Of a DNA stretch of 64,000 bases, positions 46,489 through 55,675 are shown one piece after another. The stretch lies in contig NZ_CP016768.2 in NCBI RefSeq assembly GCF_002287885.2, positions 248,001-312,000 on the forward strand, given 5' to 3'. The stretch comes from Candidatus Nanopelagicus limnes. Its GTDB lineage: Bacteria > Actinomycetota > Actinomycetes > Nanopelagicales > Nanopelagicaceae. The notes under the pieces were generated by a model, which made no database searches, was not told where the DNA came from, and saw only the letters and a list, made by a program, of their open reading frames with translations. The number at the start of each line of letters is the position of its first letter. Position 1 is the stretch's first letter. A program made the translations under genes and the position numbers.

Positions 46489-47618
46489 GCTTGATCAGCT
46501 CTTGGAAACACAACCTCATCTAATATAAGAAGTACTGCTGCTGCAATTGGAACAGCTAATAAGCCACCTACTAAGCCAAGCAGGGAGGCACCAAGTAAGG
46601 CAGCGATAATTGTTACTAGCCCTGGAATTGCTAAAGACTTTCGCATAATCCTTGGCGTGATTACATAATTTTCAATCTGAACATAAAGAATATAAGCGCC
46701 AAGTGCAATTGCAGCTGTTGTAAGTGAATCGGTAAGTGACACAACAGTCACAATCGACATTCCAATGAAGTGGCCTACTAATGGAATAAAGCCACAGATT
46801 AAAACCACCATTGCAAGTGGTCCTGGGTATGGCATGCCAACAATTAATCCCATAATTAAAATGAAGGTGGCAGCAAGGGCGGCAATAATTGCTTGTCCGC
46901 CAACAAAGGAGCCGATTCTTCCAACAATGGCATTGGTTAATTTAGAGACTCGATCCCGCCTTGTTGCTGGCACGAACCTGAGACCAATATTTATTACCTG
47001 TGGCAGAGAGGCAAGGAAGTAAAGGGTTAGCACAAGAATAGTAATTGTTGAAACCAGCCCTGAAACCACAGCCTTTCCAACTCCAATTACCCCACCAAAG
47101 GCGGTGATCGCAAATTGGCCATCTTTAATTAGTGAATCAATTTTGGTTTGCAGTGAGTCAATTACTCCATACTTATTATTTAGATCATTAATAAGGGCGT
47201 TGTTGTTTAAATCTTTAATTAAGGCTGGTGCGTTATCAAGTAGTTGATTTCCTTGATCAATTAGCGGTGGCACTGCGATTGCGATAAAGGCTGCGACAAA
47301 GAGTAAAACAGATGCCATGACTGCGCCCACTGATGCCCCACGGTTTAGCCCACGTTTTTGGAAAAACATTACTGCTGGATTTAAACCAGCTGCTAGGAAG
47401 ATAGAGATAATAATTAGTATAAACACGGCGCTTGCTGAGGCCAGTGCTTGCAACATGGTTAGCGCAAGGAGTGCGCCAATAGTGACCATAAAGCCAAAGT
47501 AGAAAGGGTGGGAGGTATTTACCGGTTTACCTGCTGTACCAAAATCTTCATTGGCAACTTTGCTCACTTTGCGCCTTAGTAATTTTGAAGTGATCTTTGG
47601 TTTAGTAAATCTAGCCAT
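46485..47618 (-). CDS. AI-2E family (PerM-type) membrane transporter
   Basis: A 377-residue protein with about eight membrane helices. An N-terminal cytoplasmic basic segment and the family's C-terminal glycine-rich helices are visible (YPGPLAMVVLICGFIPLVGHFIG and ALLGASLLGLVGGLLAVPIAAA). Members export small molecules or ions; the AI-2 link is not general. TAAAAT lies 6 nt upstream of the ATG. Its end overlaps the convergent hydrolase end by 4 bases. Confidence 0.9.
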   Translation of the reverse strand: MARFTKPKITSKLLRRKVSKVANEDFGTAGKPVNTSHPFYFGFMVTIGALLALTMLQALASASAVFILIIISIFLAAGLNPAVMFFQKRGLNRGASVGAVMASVLLFVAAFIAIAVPPLIDQGNQLLDNAPALIKDLNNNALINDLNNKYGVIDSLQTKIDSLIKDGQFAITAFGGVIGVGKAVVSGLVSTITILVLTLYFLASLPQVINIGLRFVPATRRDRVSKLTNAIVGRIGSFVGGQAIIAALAATFILIMGLIVGMPYPGPLAMVVLICGFIPLVGHFIGMSIVTVVSLTDSLTTAAIALGAYILYVQIENYVITPRIMRKSLAIPGLVTIIAALLGASLLGLVGGLLAVPIAAAVLLILDEVVFPRADQA

Positions 47619-47624
47619 AGGTGA

Positions 47625-47630
47625 ATTTTA
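47625..47630 (-). promoter_or_regulatory. -10 hexamer TAAAAT before the AI-2E gene
   Basis: The complement of 47625-47630 is TAAAAT, ending 6 nt before ATG 47618: the leaderless pattern. Confidence 0.5.
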
Positions 47631-47699
47631 TCTTGCTTTTCACATCACCACAGACCGATTAATGAGCAGGGATTGGTTTAAATACGAGAGAATAAGCCT

Positions 47700-48929
47700 A
47701 TGAGTGGATTACGTATCAAAGGATTAGGGGAGGAGATTGCAACCTTAGCTAACCTGCCTTGGGATAAAGGACTTGAGGGATGGCCTGAGGATGAGGTGCT
47801 AACTGGCATGCGTGGTATCTCTCGCCACGTTGTTAGGTTAATCAGATCAAATCCCAGCAAAAGTAATAGCCAAATATTTGCAGTTAAAGAGACAGTACCG
47901 GAGTTTGCAAATCGTGAGTACTCATTACTTAGAGATTTAAATCAAAAAACAGCGCCTTGTGTTGAACCAGTTGCAGTTATTGAGGGAAGAGTTGATGGCG
48001 ATGGCAATGAGTTGCCGGCCGCTTTGGTAACAAAGTATCTGCCTTACTCACTTCCTTATCGGGTGATCTTAAGTGGATCTGTTACGCCAACTGAGATATT
48101 AAATATGGCAAATGCGCTCGCGTTACTCTTAGTAAGACTTCACCTACTTGGTTTTTGGTGGGGAGATTGCTCCCTTTCAAATACATTATTTAGAAGAGAT
48201 GCCAATGATTTTGCCGCCTACCTAGTGGACGCGGAAACTGGTGAGTTTCAAAGATCATTAAGTGATGGTCAGCGTGAGCATGATTTAGAGCTTGCTCACT
48301 TTAATGTGGCAGCAGAGCTTGAGGATTTAGCAATTGCAGGAGTCTTATCAAATGATATTAATCCGGTTAGAGCATCCGATGGTGTTATAAAGAGGTATCG
48401 AAGATTGTGGAAGATGTTAAAGGAGCCACAGATATTAGATTCATCAGATCGCCAAGCGGTGGAGCGGGCAATGCGAAGTTTGCAAGATCTTGGCTTTGCC
48501 GTTGAAGAGGTTGAGGTAACAACAACTGGGGATAAAGGATCAATAAAATTTCAACCAAAGTTGGTTGCAGCTAGATACCATGCAAATCGCTTAGAGGAGT
48601 TAATGGGATTACAAGCAGAGGAGTTGCAAGCAAAGCGATTACTTGCCTCCTATGATCGATATAAAGCACGTGAGTTCCCTCCTGCCACACCACACGCTGT
48701 AGTTGTTAAGCAATGGTTATCTGATGTATTTAAAAGAGTAGTCAACCAAGTACCGGAGGAGTTAAAGGGAAGAGTGGAACAAGCCCAGCTTTTCCATGAG
48801 GTATTAGAGAATCGTTGGTATCTAGGTGAGAAATTAGGTAGAGATGTTGGGCTAGATTTTGCCACTGCCGACTACATTGAAAAGGTATTGCCATACCGAA
48901 TGGATTCAGGGGTTGTAATTAAAAAATGA
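47700..48929 (+). CDS. DUF4032 protein with kinase-like fold
   Basis: A 409-residue actinobacterial protein. The N-terminal half resembles lipopolysaccharide/Ser-Thr kinase folds: FAVKETVPEFANREYSLL carries a Lys and Glu pair. The catalytic-loop-like WWGDCSLSNTLF has Asp and Asn, and VDAETGEF stands where DFG would be. The C-terminal half (about 210-409) is the DUF4032 region. It overlaps the next gene by 4 bases. The substrate is unknown and activity is unproven. Confidence 0.8.
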   Translation: MSGLRIKGLGEEIATLANLPWDKGLEGWPEDEVLTGMRGISRHVVRLIRSNPSKSNSQIFAVKETVPEFANREYSLLRDLNQKTAPCVEPVAVIEGRVDGDGNELPAALVTKYLPYSLPYRVILSGSVTPTEILNMANALALLLVRLHLLGFWWGDCSLSNTLFRRDANDFAAYLVDAETGEFQRSLSDGQREHDLELAHFNVAAELEDLAIAGVLSNDINPVRASDGVIKRYRRLWKMLKEPQILDSSDRQAVERAMRSLQDLGFAVEEVEVTTTGDKGSIKFQPKLVAARYHANRLEELMGLQAEELQAKRLLASYDRYKAREFPPATPHAVVVKQWLSDVFKRVVNQVPEELKGRVEQAQLFHEVLENRWYLGEKLGRDVGLDFATADYIEKVLPYRMDSGVVIKK

Positions 48930-49816
48930 GTAGCAATAAACCGCTTCCTGGGATGGGTAGTGCCAATTTTGGTAATGCCTTTGATCTTTCAACCTTAAAA
49001 AAACCAACGGGGGAGGCGGTAACACCAACCCATGGCAAGGCGGTAACACAGGAGAATTTAGTATCTGATTTTGTTGCTAAATCAAAAGAGTCAGTAGTTA
49101 TCTTGCTGGCTTGGTCTTCAAGGAGTGCGCAAGCGAAGGAGATACTTGAAACTCTTGGAAAACTTGAGATTGCAGATAAGAATGCCTGGCTACTTGGCGT
49201 AGTAGATGTTGATGCCCAGCCACAAGTTGCCCAAGTGCTGCAGATAAAGTCAGTACCAGTTGCAATTGCAATTATTGGTGAGCAACTACTTCCCCTATTT
49301 GAATCAGTTCCTCCAGCGGATCAAGTGCGATTAGTAATTAATAAATTACTAGAGCTCGCTGCTCAAAAAGGTGTGGGTAGCGCCCCTGAGGGTCCAACTG
49401 AGATTCCAATGGAGGCTGAAGAGGTTGCTGCATATGCTGCGATGGAAAAAGGTGATTACAAAGCAGCAAAGCTTTCATATGAGGCATGGCTTAAACGAAA
49501 ACCAAATGAGCAGGTTGCAGTAGTTGGTTTAGCCCAGGTTAATTTGATGCTTCGTATTGATGGCTTAGATCCTGTACTAACTTTGAAAAATGCAAAAGCT
49601 GATGATGTAACAAGCCAGATGATGTGTGCTGATATTGAGATTGCAACTGGAAATTATGAGGCAGCCTTTGAGCGATTACTAAATGCAGTTAGAGGTATGG
49701 CTGGGGAAGATCGGGATAAGGCAAAGGCGCATTTAATTACACTGTTCAATTTGGTAGATCCAACCGATCCAAGGTTGGTTAAAGCACGTGGTCAGTTAGC
49801 AAGTGCACTCTTTTGA
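48926..49816 (+). CDS. YbbN/CnoX-like thioredoxin-fold and TPR protein lacking CxxC
   Basis: A 296-residue protein. A thioredoxin-like domain (about 40-150) has VVILLAWSSRSAQAKEIL where WCGPC would be, so no redox cysteines. VDVDAQPQVAQVLQIKSVPVAIAI contains the cis-Pro. A C-terminal TPR-like region (about 165-296) follows. This matches the YbbN/CnoX co-chaperone group, which holds unfolded clients. It starts inside the DUF4032 stop (ATGA) and overlaps the MFS gene by 4 bases, so the three are coupled. Confidence 0.85.
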   Translation: MSSNKPLPGMGSANFGNAFDLSTLKKPTGEAVTPTHGKAVTQENLVSDFVAKSKESVVILLAWSSRSAQAKEILETLGKLEIADKNAWLLGVVDVDAQPQVAQVLQIKSVPVAIAIIGEQLLPLFESVPPADQVRLVINKLLELAAQKGVGSAPEGPTEIPMEAEEVAAYAAMEKGDYKAAKLSYEAWLKRKPNEQVAVVGLAQVNLMLRIDGLDPVLTLKNAKADDVTSQMMCADIEIATGNYEAAFERLLNAVRGMAGEDRDKAKAHLITLFNLVDPTDPRLVKARGQLASALF

Positions 49817-51024
49817 AAAACTTTGAAAAAACTAATTACTCAAGGGCGGAAAAGCGTTACTTAAGTATCATCTTTTTTCTCTTTGGTATCTCCATCATGT
49901 CACTTGCTCCAAGAACGCCAGATCTTAAAGCCAACTTAGATATCAACAATGGCGCCTTTGGCACACTCCTTGGCGCATCATCAATTGGATCAATCATTAT
50001 GTTGTTAATTGGCGGACAAATTGTTCATGCAATTGGTTCAAAACGAGCTCTACAGATCGGCTCAACTGGGGTGGCGGTTATGTTTACTGCTTTAGTTCAC
50101 ACCAGCTCACCGATTTTATTTCTATTTTTAAATATCTTGGCGGGTGCTTCAATTTCGATTTATCACATTGCATCCAGCGGTCACTCACTTCACCGGCAAG
50201 ATGAGGTGGGCTCAGTTATCGTGCCAAAACTACATGGCGCCTGGGCAGTTGGGGCGATGAGTACAGCTGCAATAGCTTTTTTAATCTCTGATTATGTTTC
50301 AATCACCTGGCATATCACTATCTTGATGTTCATTGTTTGGCTTATTACCCAATTTTGTATCGCCAAGTTATCAAACACCTTTCCAGCAAACCTTGAAGCA
50401 GATGATGCTTATCAAACTGGTTCAATAAAGCAATTTAAGTTTAAAGTTAATTGGTTTTTAAGTTTAGGGTTTTTCTGCGCCTCAATAATGGAGTTCACCA
50501 TTGCAGACTGGGCAACCTTATTTGGCAAAGAGGAATTAAATATGAGCTCATCAATTGCCACCTTGTCATATTTAGTTTATTTAATTGGTCTTATCATTGG
50601 CAGATTCTCAATTGGCTGGGCGTTAAATCATCAATCTGAAAGGTTTTGGATTAAAACAGGCGGCGCAGTAGGCGGCGCCGGATTTATCTCAATGATCCTA
50701 CTTTCTTCTCTTTTAGTTGATAGCAATAAAACAATTGCATATCTAATTGCCTTTCTTGGATTTTTCTTAGCCGGTTTGGGCTCATCAGCCCTTGCGCCAG
50801 TATTTTTCTCAATAGCAGGACGGCTTTCAAATGGGCGAAATGCAATTGCAGTTGCGCAATTAAGTTTTGTTAATACATTTATTATCTTTATTTCAAAAAC
50901 AATTTTGGCGTGGATAGTTGAGTTAACTTCAATTACTACTGCGCTACTTTTTGCATCGGTGATGATGTTGGCTCTGCTTTATTTTGGAAAGGTCGGCTCG
51001 CCTGTACGCGCCGGTAGGTTGTGA
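49813..51024 (+). CDS. MFS transporter
   Basis: A 403-residue major facilitator protein with about twelve helices. It opens YLSIIFFLFGISIMSLAPRTPDLK, a pattern of sugar/fucose-type and YbjJ-like MFS proteins, and has a central loop around 190-215. The start is TTG 49813 overlapping the YbbN-like stop. The substrate cannot be told; the nearby sugar-acid island makes a sugar or sugar-acid plausible. Confidence 0.85.
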   Translation: MKNFEKTNYSRAEKRYLSIIFFLFGISIMSLAPRTPDLKANLDINNGAFGTLLGASSIGSIIMLLIGGQIVHAIGSKRALQIGSTGVAVMFTALVHTSSPILFLFLNILAGASISIYHIASSGHSLHRQDEVGSVIVPKLHGAWAVGAMSTAAIAFLISDYVSITWHITILMFIVWLITQFCIAKLSNTFPANLEADDAYQTGSIKQFKFKVNWFLSLGFFCASIMEFTIADWATLFGKEELNMSSSIATLSYLVYLIGLIIGRFSIGWALNHQSERFWIKTGGAVGGAGFISMILLSSLLVDSNKTIAYLIAFLGFFLAGLGSSALAPVFFSIAGRLSNGRNAIAVAQLSFVNTFIIFISKTILAWIVELTSITTALLFASVMMLALLYFGKVGSPVRAGRL

Positions 51025-51231
51025 GAGCACTTAGAGCTGGCCTAGACAGTGAATAACAAAACTGTTATTTACGCGTGAAATATCAAACCTATTTGGCAAT
51101 TTTTAAGCCCAGATAATGAGATTCACAGCAAAATCCAACTAGTCAAAATCACCCCAAACCTCTACCCTTGCCCAACAACATTATGGACATAAGTCCCTGG
51201 TGTCGAAAACCTAGGAAAGGTATACCTCTTA
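51025..51231 (+). promoter_or_regulatory. livK upstream region
   Basis: A 207-bp gap holding an AT-rich inverted repeat (AATAACA 51052-51058 with TGTTATT 51063-51069), possibly an end signal for the MFS operon. A 10-bp palindrome AGGTATACCT (51218-51227) lies just before the livK ATG and includes part of the RBS region AGGAAAGG (51213-51220). The promoter is not clear. Confidence 0.4.
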
Positions 51232-52476
51232 ATGAAGAAAAATCCTGCAAAGGTAGCGATTGTTGCTATTGCAGCTGCAGCTGTTAGCTTGACACTAGTA
51301 TCAAGCTCATCATCTGCTGCTACAACTCTGTATATTTCTTCAGATCTTCCAAAACAAGGTGGATCTGCTGATCAGAGTGAATCAACAAACAAAGCTATCA
51401 AGTTGCTATTAAAGCAACGCAATAACAAAGCTGGCAAGTTCACAATCAAGTTCCGCGAGTATGACAACTCAACAGCCGCTAAAGGCTCTTGGGATGATGC
51501 TCAGTGTGCAAAGAACGCACAAGCACACGTAGCAGCTCGTGACGAAGTTGCGGTAATGGGTACATATAACTCAGGTTGCGCAAAAATTATTGTGCCAATC
51601 TTGAACCAAGATCCTAAGGGTCCAATGGTGATGGTATCTAACGCAAACACAAACCCAGGTCTTACAAAGGCATGGGATCCAGGCGAGCCTGGCAAGTATT
51701 ATCCAACCGGAAAGCGCAACTACTACCGTGTTGTAACAACTGATGATAACCAAGGTGCAGCAGCTGCACAGTTCGCTAAAGAACAAGGTGTTAAGAAGGT
51801 TTACGTTCTTAACGATCGTCAAACATACGGACAAGGTGTTGCAAAGTCATTCACAACAAATGCTAAGAAGCTAGGACTAACTGTTCTATCAACTGGCGAT
51901 GCTGGTGAAGGCTGGGATGACAAGGCTTCAAACTACGAAGCACTATTCACAAAGATCAAGGCACTTTCACCTGACATGGTTTATGTTGGCGGAATCTTTG
52001 ATCTAAACGGTGGACAATTAGTTAAGGACAAGGTTAAGTACCTTGGATCTAACACCGCTGTTAAATTCATGATGCCAGACGGTTTCACTGGATACCCAGA
52101 CTTCTTGGCTCTGCCAGAAGCAGATGGTGCTTACCTTTCATTTACTGGTCTTTCAATTGATCAGTTCCCTAAGGGTGGAGTAGCAGAACAATTCCAGGAT
52201 GAATACCTATTAACTTACGGTGAGGCTCCAACAAGCTCATTCTCTGTTTACGGTGCAGCGGCTGCTCAAGTAATCCTTGATGCAATCTCTCGCTCAAACG
52301 GAACACGTAAGGACATCTTCGAGAAGATGAAGACTGTAAGTATTCCTGCAAATAAGTCAGTTGTAGGAACAGCACTTAAGTTCGATAAGAACGGTGATAT
52401 CTTGTCAAAGGACATCACAATTCTGATCGTTAAGACTAAGGCTGAGACCTTCGTAAAGAAGATTACAGTTAAGTAA
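51232..52476 (+). CDS. livK: Branched-chain amino acid ABC substrate-binding protein
   Basis: Extracytoplasmic type I periplasmic-binding-fold protein, 414 residues, that captures leucine, isoleucine, valine or related substrates. The signal peptide (about 1-30) ends SSSSSAAT with no lipobox cysteine, which is unusual for a Gram-positive. The mature part starts TLYISSDLPKQG and has GTYNSGCAKIIVPIL and VYVLNDRQTYGQGVAKSF typical of LivJ/K. C-ending codons (AAC, TTC, TAC) are unusually frequent, as in highly expressed genes. livHMGF follow. Confidence 0.93.
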   Translation: MKKNPAKVAIVAIAAAAVSLTLVSSSSSAATTLYISSDLPKQGGSADQSESTNKAIKLLLKQRNNKAGKFTIKFREYDNSTAAKGSWDDAQCAKNAQAHVAARDEVAVMGTYNSGCAKIIVPILNQDPKGPMVMVSNANTNPGLTKAWDPGEPGKYYPTGKRNYYRVVTTDDNQGAAAAQFAKEQGVKKVYVLNDRQTYGQGVAKSFTTNAKKLGLTVLSTGDAGEGWDDKASNYEALFTKIKALSPDMVYVGGIFDLNGGQLVKDKVKYLGSNTAVKFMMPDGFTGYPDFLALPEADGAYLSFTGLSIDQFPKGGVAEQFQDEYLLTYGEAPTSSFSVYGAAAAQVILDAISRSNGTRKDIFEKMKTVSIPANKSVVGTALKFDKNGDILSKDITILIVKTKAETFVKKITVK

Positions 52477-52496
52477 TACCAGTTATATAAGGTATA

Positions 52497-52532
52497 GATT
52501 TGGGTGGCTGCCTTCGGGTGGCCACCCAAATC
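52497..52532 (+). promoter_or_regulatory. Intercistronic hairpin between livK and livH
   Basis: A perfect 12-bp stem (52497-52508 with 52521-52532) has a 12-nt loop and no T run. Such hairpins after binding-protein genes stabilise the upstream mRNA and lower expression of the permease genes; this role is inferred from other ABC operons. Confidence 0.7.
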
Positions 52533-52647
52533 CTTGGTAAGTAAGGTTTGTGCCATTACGCAAGTGAGCAATACTGTTGTATCTTTTCCACCTAAGCTTT
52601 TGAATACCTAAGCCCCTAACCGGGTGAATGAAGGAAATGGAGTTACC

Positions 52648-53700
52648 TTGGCCAAAGTAGTTGAAGCAAAGAAATTTAGCGGCACTCCTGGTCAGATCCG
52701 CCAACAAAGAGTTGAAAGAATTGGCGCGATATCAATTAGCGCATTGGCTGCTGTATGGATGCTAGTCAACTTAATTAAGGCCCCTGAACAATTTGCACAG
52801 GTTGCTATCTCAGGATTACGTAACGGCTTGATCTATGCATTGATCGCCCTTGGTTACACACTTGTTTATGGAATTATTGAATTAATTAACTTTGCTCACG
52901 GAGATCTCTTCATGCTTAGCGCAGTTTTCTCCTCCTTCTTTATTACCTATTGGATGGGCGCTGATCAGTCCAATGGATATGGATGGTTTGCCTTCGGCCT
53001 ATGTCTAATTGCAGTGATGGTTTTTGGCGCTGTTATAAATGTATTAATTGAACGTTTAGCTTATCGAAGATTACGTCACGCACCACGTCTTGCACCTCTG
53101 ATCACAGCTGTTGGTATGTCATTTCTACTTAACTTCATTGGTCTAAAGTGGAATGGTTCCACCCCACGCCAGTGGCCAACTGTGATTCCTAGCGGTGATA
53201 TCTATATCGGTGAGATCAGAATTAGCATGATTACTATCTGGCTATTCCTAGTTGGATTCCCACTATTACTTGCTCTTAATTACTTGGTGACAAATACCAA
53301 GCAAGGCAAGGCGATGCGTGCAACCTCCCAGGATCGTGATGCTTCAACACTTATGGGAATTAATGTTAATAAGACAATTGCCTTCACCTTCGCTTTAGGT
53401 GGTGCGATGGCAGGAGCTGCCGGACTTTTGTATCAGCAATCTATTGGAACAACTAGCTACAACCTAGGCTTCCAACTTGGCTTAATCGCATTTACATCCG
53501 CCGTACTTGGTGGAATTGGAAATCTATGGGGCGCTGTTGTTGGCGGTCTTCTGATTGGTTTAATCCAAGGATTAAATGATGGTCTTCCAATTGCATTTGG
53601 TCAGGCTTGGTCACAATCTGTGGTCTTCACAATCCTGATTATTATCTTGGTGTTTAAGCCAGCTGGCTTACTTGGTAAAGCTGTAACGGAAAAGGTCTAA
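52648..53700 (+). CDS. livH: Branched-chain amino acid ABC permease LivH
   Basis: Membrane permease with about eight helices. GLRNGLIYALIALGYTLVYGIIELINFAHGDLFML is the LivH hallmark region (residues about 50-85), and MRATSQDRDASTLMGINVNKTIAFTFALGG carries the EAA-type ATPase contact. The frame allows GTG 52624 (358 residues), but GGAG at 52639-52642 suits TTG 52648 (350 residues). The start remains uncertain between the two. Confidence 0.92.
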   Translation: MAKVVEAKKFSGTPGQIRQQRVERIGAISISALAAVWMLVNLIKAPEQFAQVAISGLRNGLIYALIALGYTLVYGIIELINFAHGDLFMLSAVFSSFFITYWMGADQSNGYGWFAFGLCLIAVMVFGAVINVLIERLAYRRLRHAPRLAPLITAVGMSFLLNFIGLKWNGSTPRQWPTVIPSGDIYIGEIRISMITIWLFLVGFPLLLALNYLVTNTKQGKAMRATSQDRDASTLMGINVNKTIAFTFALGGAMAGAAGLLYQQSIGTTSYNLGFQLGLIAFTSAVLGGIGNLWGAVVGGLLIGLIQGLNDGLPIAFGQAWSQSVVFTILIIILVFKPAGLLGKAVTEKV

Positions 53701-53703
53701 GCC

Positions 53704-54891
53704 ATGGCTAAAACATCAGTCGCAAATAATGTAACTAGATCAAACCGTAAGTGGATTATTGGTTACTCAATAACTGGATTCATTCTATTTATCACTTATC
53801 AATTCTTAATTCCTTGGGAAGGTCTACCTCTAGGAATTTATGATGCGGTTTATCGATGGATGCCACCATCAGCTATAAATGAATCACTGGTCTATGTGAT
53901 TATGGCGCTGGGATTAAATATTGTTGTTGGTTATGCCGGATTGCTAGATCTTGGTTATGTGGCTTTCTGGGCAATTGGTGGATATTGCGCCGGTTGGTTT
54001 ATGTCAGAGTTTTTCTACTTCTTAAACATTAACTTCTTTGGCTCAGTACCTGCAGAGGCTCCTGGAATTCACATCAACTTCTGGATGGTTTTATTACTGG
54101 GTGGATTTATCTGTGCATTCTTTGGCGTATTAATTGGTGCACCAACTCTTCGTTTAAAGAGTGATTACCTAGCGCTAGTAACTCTTGGCTTTGGTGAAAT
54201 TATCCCGCAGGTATTTTTCAATGGTGAAAACTTCTTTGGCTTTAACATTTCCAATGGAACAAAGGGAATTGTGGGCGTTGACCCAATTCCAGTTGGTGTT
54301 AAAGATCTTGGACCATTTGACTTTGGTTGGAAGTTGTTAATCTTCCTACTACTTACTGCAATTATGGTTTTCGTTTCACTTCGTCTGCGTAAAGGTCGTC
54401 TGGGTCGTGCTTGGCTTGCTATCCGTGAGGATGAGTTAGCCGCTTCAATGATGGGTGTGCCATTGATGCGTACCAAGCTTGCTTCATATGCAGTTGGTGC
54501 TTTTGCTGGCGGTCTTGGTGGTGTGGCATTTGCTACCCACGTAAATGGTGTTTATGCAGAGCGATTTAACTTCACTATCTCTATCTTCTTACTCGCCATG
54601 GTAGTTCTTGGCGGAATGGGAAATGTTTGGGGAGTAATCCTTGGCGCATTTATTCTCTCTTGGGTAAATGGCAATGGCTTAACTGCCTTTGGTCAGCTCT
54701 ATAACGAACAGTTTGGTACTGAGGTTGATTTCGCCTCCTTCACCTTCTTACTCTTTGGCCTCGTACTAATTTTGATGATGCTATTTAAGCGAGAGGGCTT
54801 ACTACCTGAATCTCGTTTGAAGTTAATGCTTCATGAAGATGAGCTAGATGATGAAGATGCATCCACTTCAAAGAAGAAAGTGGGTAAGTAA
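53704..54891 (+). CDS. livM: Branched-chain amino acid ABC permease LivM
   Basis: Second permease, 395 residues, about ten helices. Family signatures are ALGLNIVVGYAGLLDLGYVAFWAIG and LAIREDELAASMMGVP (EAA-type loop). It ends with an acidic then basic tail (DDEDASTSKKKVGK). It is 3 bp after livH and 4 bp before livG. Confidence 0.94.
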   Translation: MAKTSVANNVTRSNRKWIIGYSITGFILFITYQFLIPWEGLPLGIYDAVYRWMPPSAINESLVYVIMALGLNIVVGYAGLLDLGYVAFWAIGGYCAGWFMSEFFYFLNINFFGSVPAEAPGIHINFWMVLLLGGFICAFFGVLIGAPTLRLKSDYLALVTLGFGEIIPQVFFNGENFFGFNISNGTKGIVGVDPIPVGVKDLGPFDFGWKLLIFLLLTAIMVFVSLRLRKGRLGRAWLAIREDELAASMMGVPLMRTKLASYAVGAFAGGLGGVAFATHVNGVYAERFNFTISIFLLAMVVLGGMGNVWGVILGAFILSWVNGNGLTAFGQLYNEQFGTEVDFASFTFLLFGLVLILMMLFKREGLLPESRLKLMLHEDELDDEDASTSKKKVGK

Positions 54892-54895
54892 TCCC

Positions 54896-55675
54896 ATGGC
54901 TAATGTATTAGAAGCACAAAATATCTCAGTTCAATTTGGTGGATTACTAGCGGTCAACAATGTAACCTTTAATATTCCAAACAAATCTATTGTTTCTTTA
55001 ATTGGTCCAAATGGTGCTGGTAAGACAACCTTCTTTAACGTCTTAACTGGTCTTTATAAGCCATCAGCAGGAAAGATTGTTTATGGTGGAAAAGAGATTA
55101 CAGATCTGCCACCACATAAGATTGCAGAGATTGGTATTGCTCGAACCTTCCAAAATATTCGCCTATTTGGTTTGATGACTGCGCAAGAGAACTTACTTGT
55201 TGCAATGCACTCACACTTAAAGGCTGGTATTACCTCAACAATTCTTAGAACTCCTAAGCAACGCAAAGAGGAGCGCGAAGCAGAGGCAAAAGCACAGGAG
55301 ATCCTAGATTTCGCAGGTGTTGGTAAGTGGACACATGAGTTTGCAAGAAATCTTTCCTACGGTGATCAACGCCGTCTTGAGGTTGCAAGAGCACTTGCTC
55401 TAAATCCAAAGGTGTTACTACTTGATGAGCCAACTGCTGGAATGAATGCCCAGGAGTCACAGGTGTTTATTGATTTCATCAACAAATTAGTTTCAGAGCG
55501 TGATATCGCAGTTATGTTAATTGAACATGACATGAAGGTAGTTATGGCGCTTTCACAACGAATCACCGTGCTAGATCAAGGTGAGAAGATCGCTGAAGGA
55601 TCCCCGGATGAGATTAAAAATAACCCTCGAGTTATTGAGGCATATCTTGGTAAGCCTAAGGGAGCTAGAAAATGA
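54896..55675 (+). CDS. livG: Branched-chain amino acid ABC ATPase LivG
   Basis: A 259-residue ATPase. Walker A is GPNGAGKTT, then GIARTFQNIRLF, signature LSYGDQRRLEVARAL, Walker B VLLLDEPTAGMN and IEHDMKVVM. The open frame reaches back to 54848 but overlaps livM; ATG 54896 (MANVLEAQN) matches the family start. It overlaps livF by 4 bases. Confidence 0.95.
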   Translation: MANVLEAQNISVQFGGLLAVNNVTFNIPNKSIVSLIGPNGAGKTTFFNVLTGLYKPSAGKIVYGGKEITDLPPHKIAEIGIARTFQNIRLFGLMTAQENLLVAMHSHLKAGITSTILRTPKQRKEEREAEAKAQEILDFAGVGKWTHEFARNLSYGDQRRLEVARALALNPKVLLLDEPTAGMNAQESQVFIDFINKLVSERDIAVMLIEHDMKVVMALSQRITVLDQGEKIAEGSPDEIKNNPRVIEAYLGKPKGARK

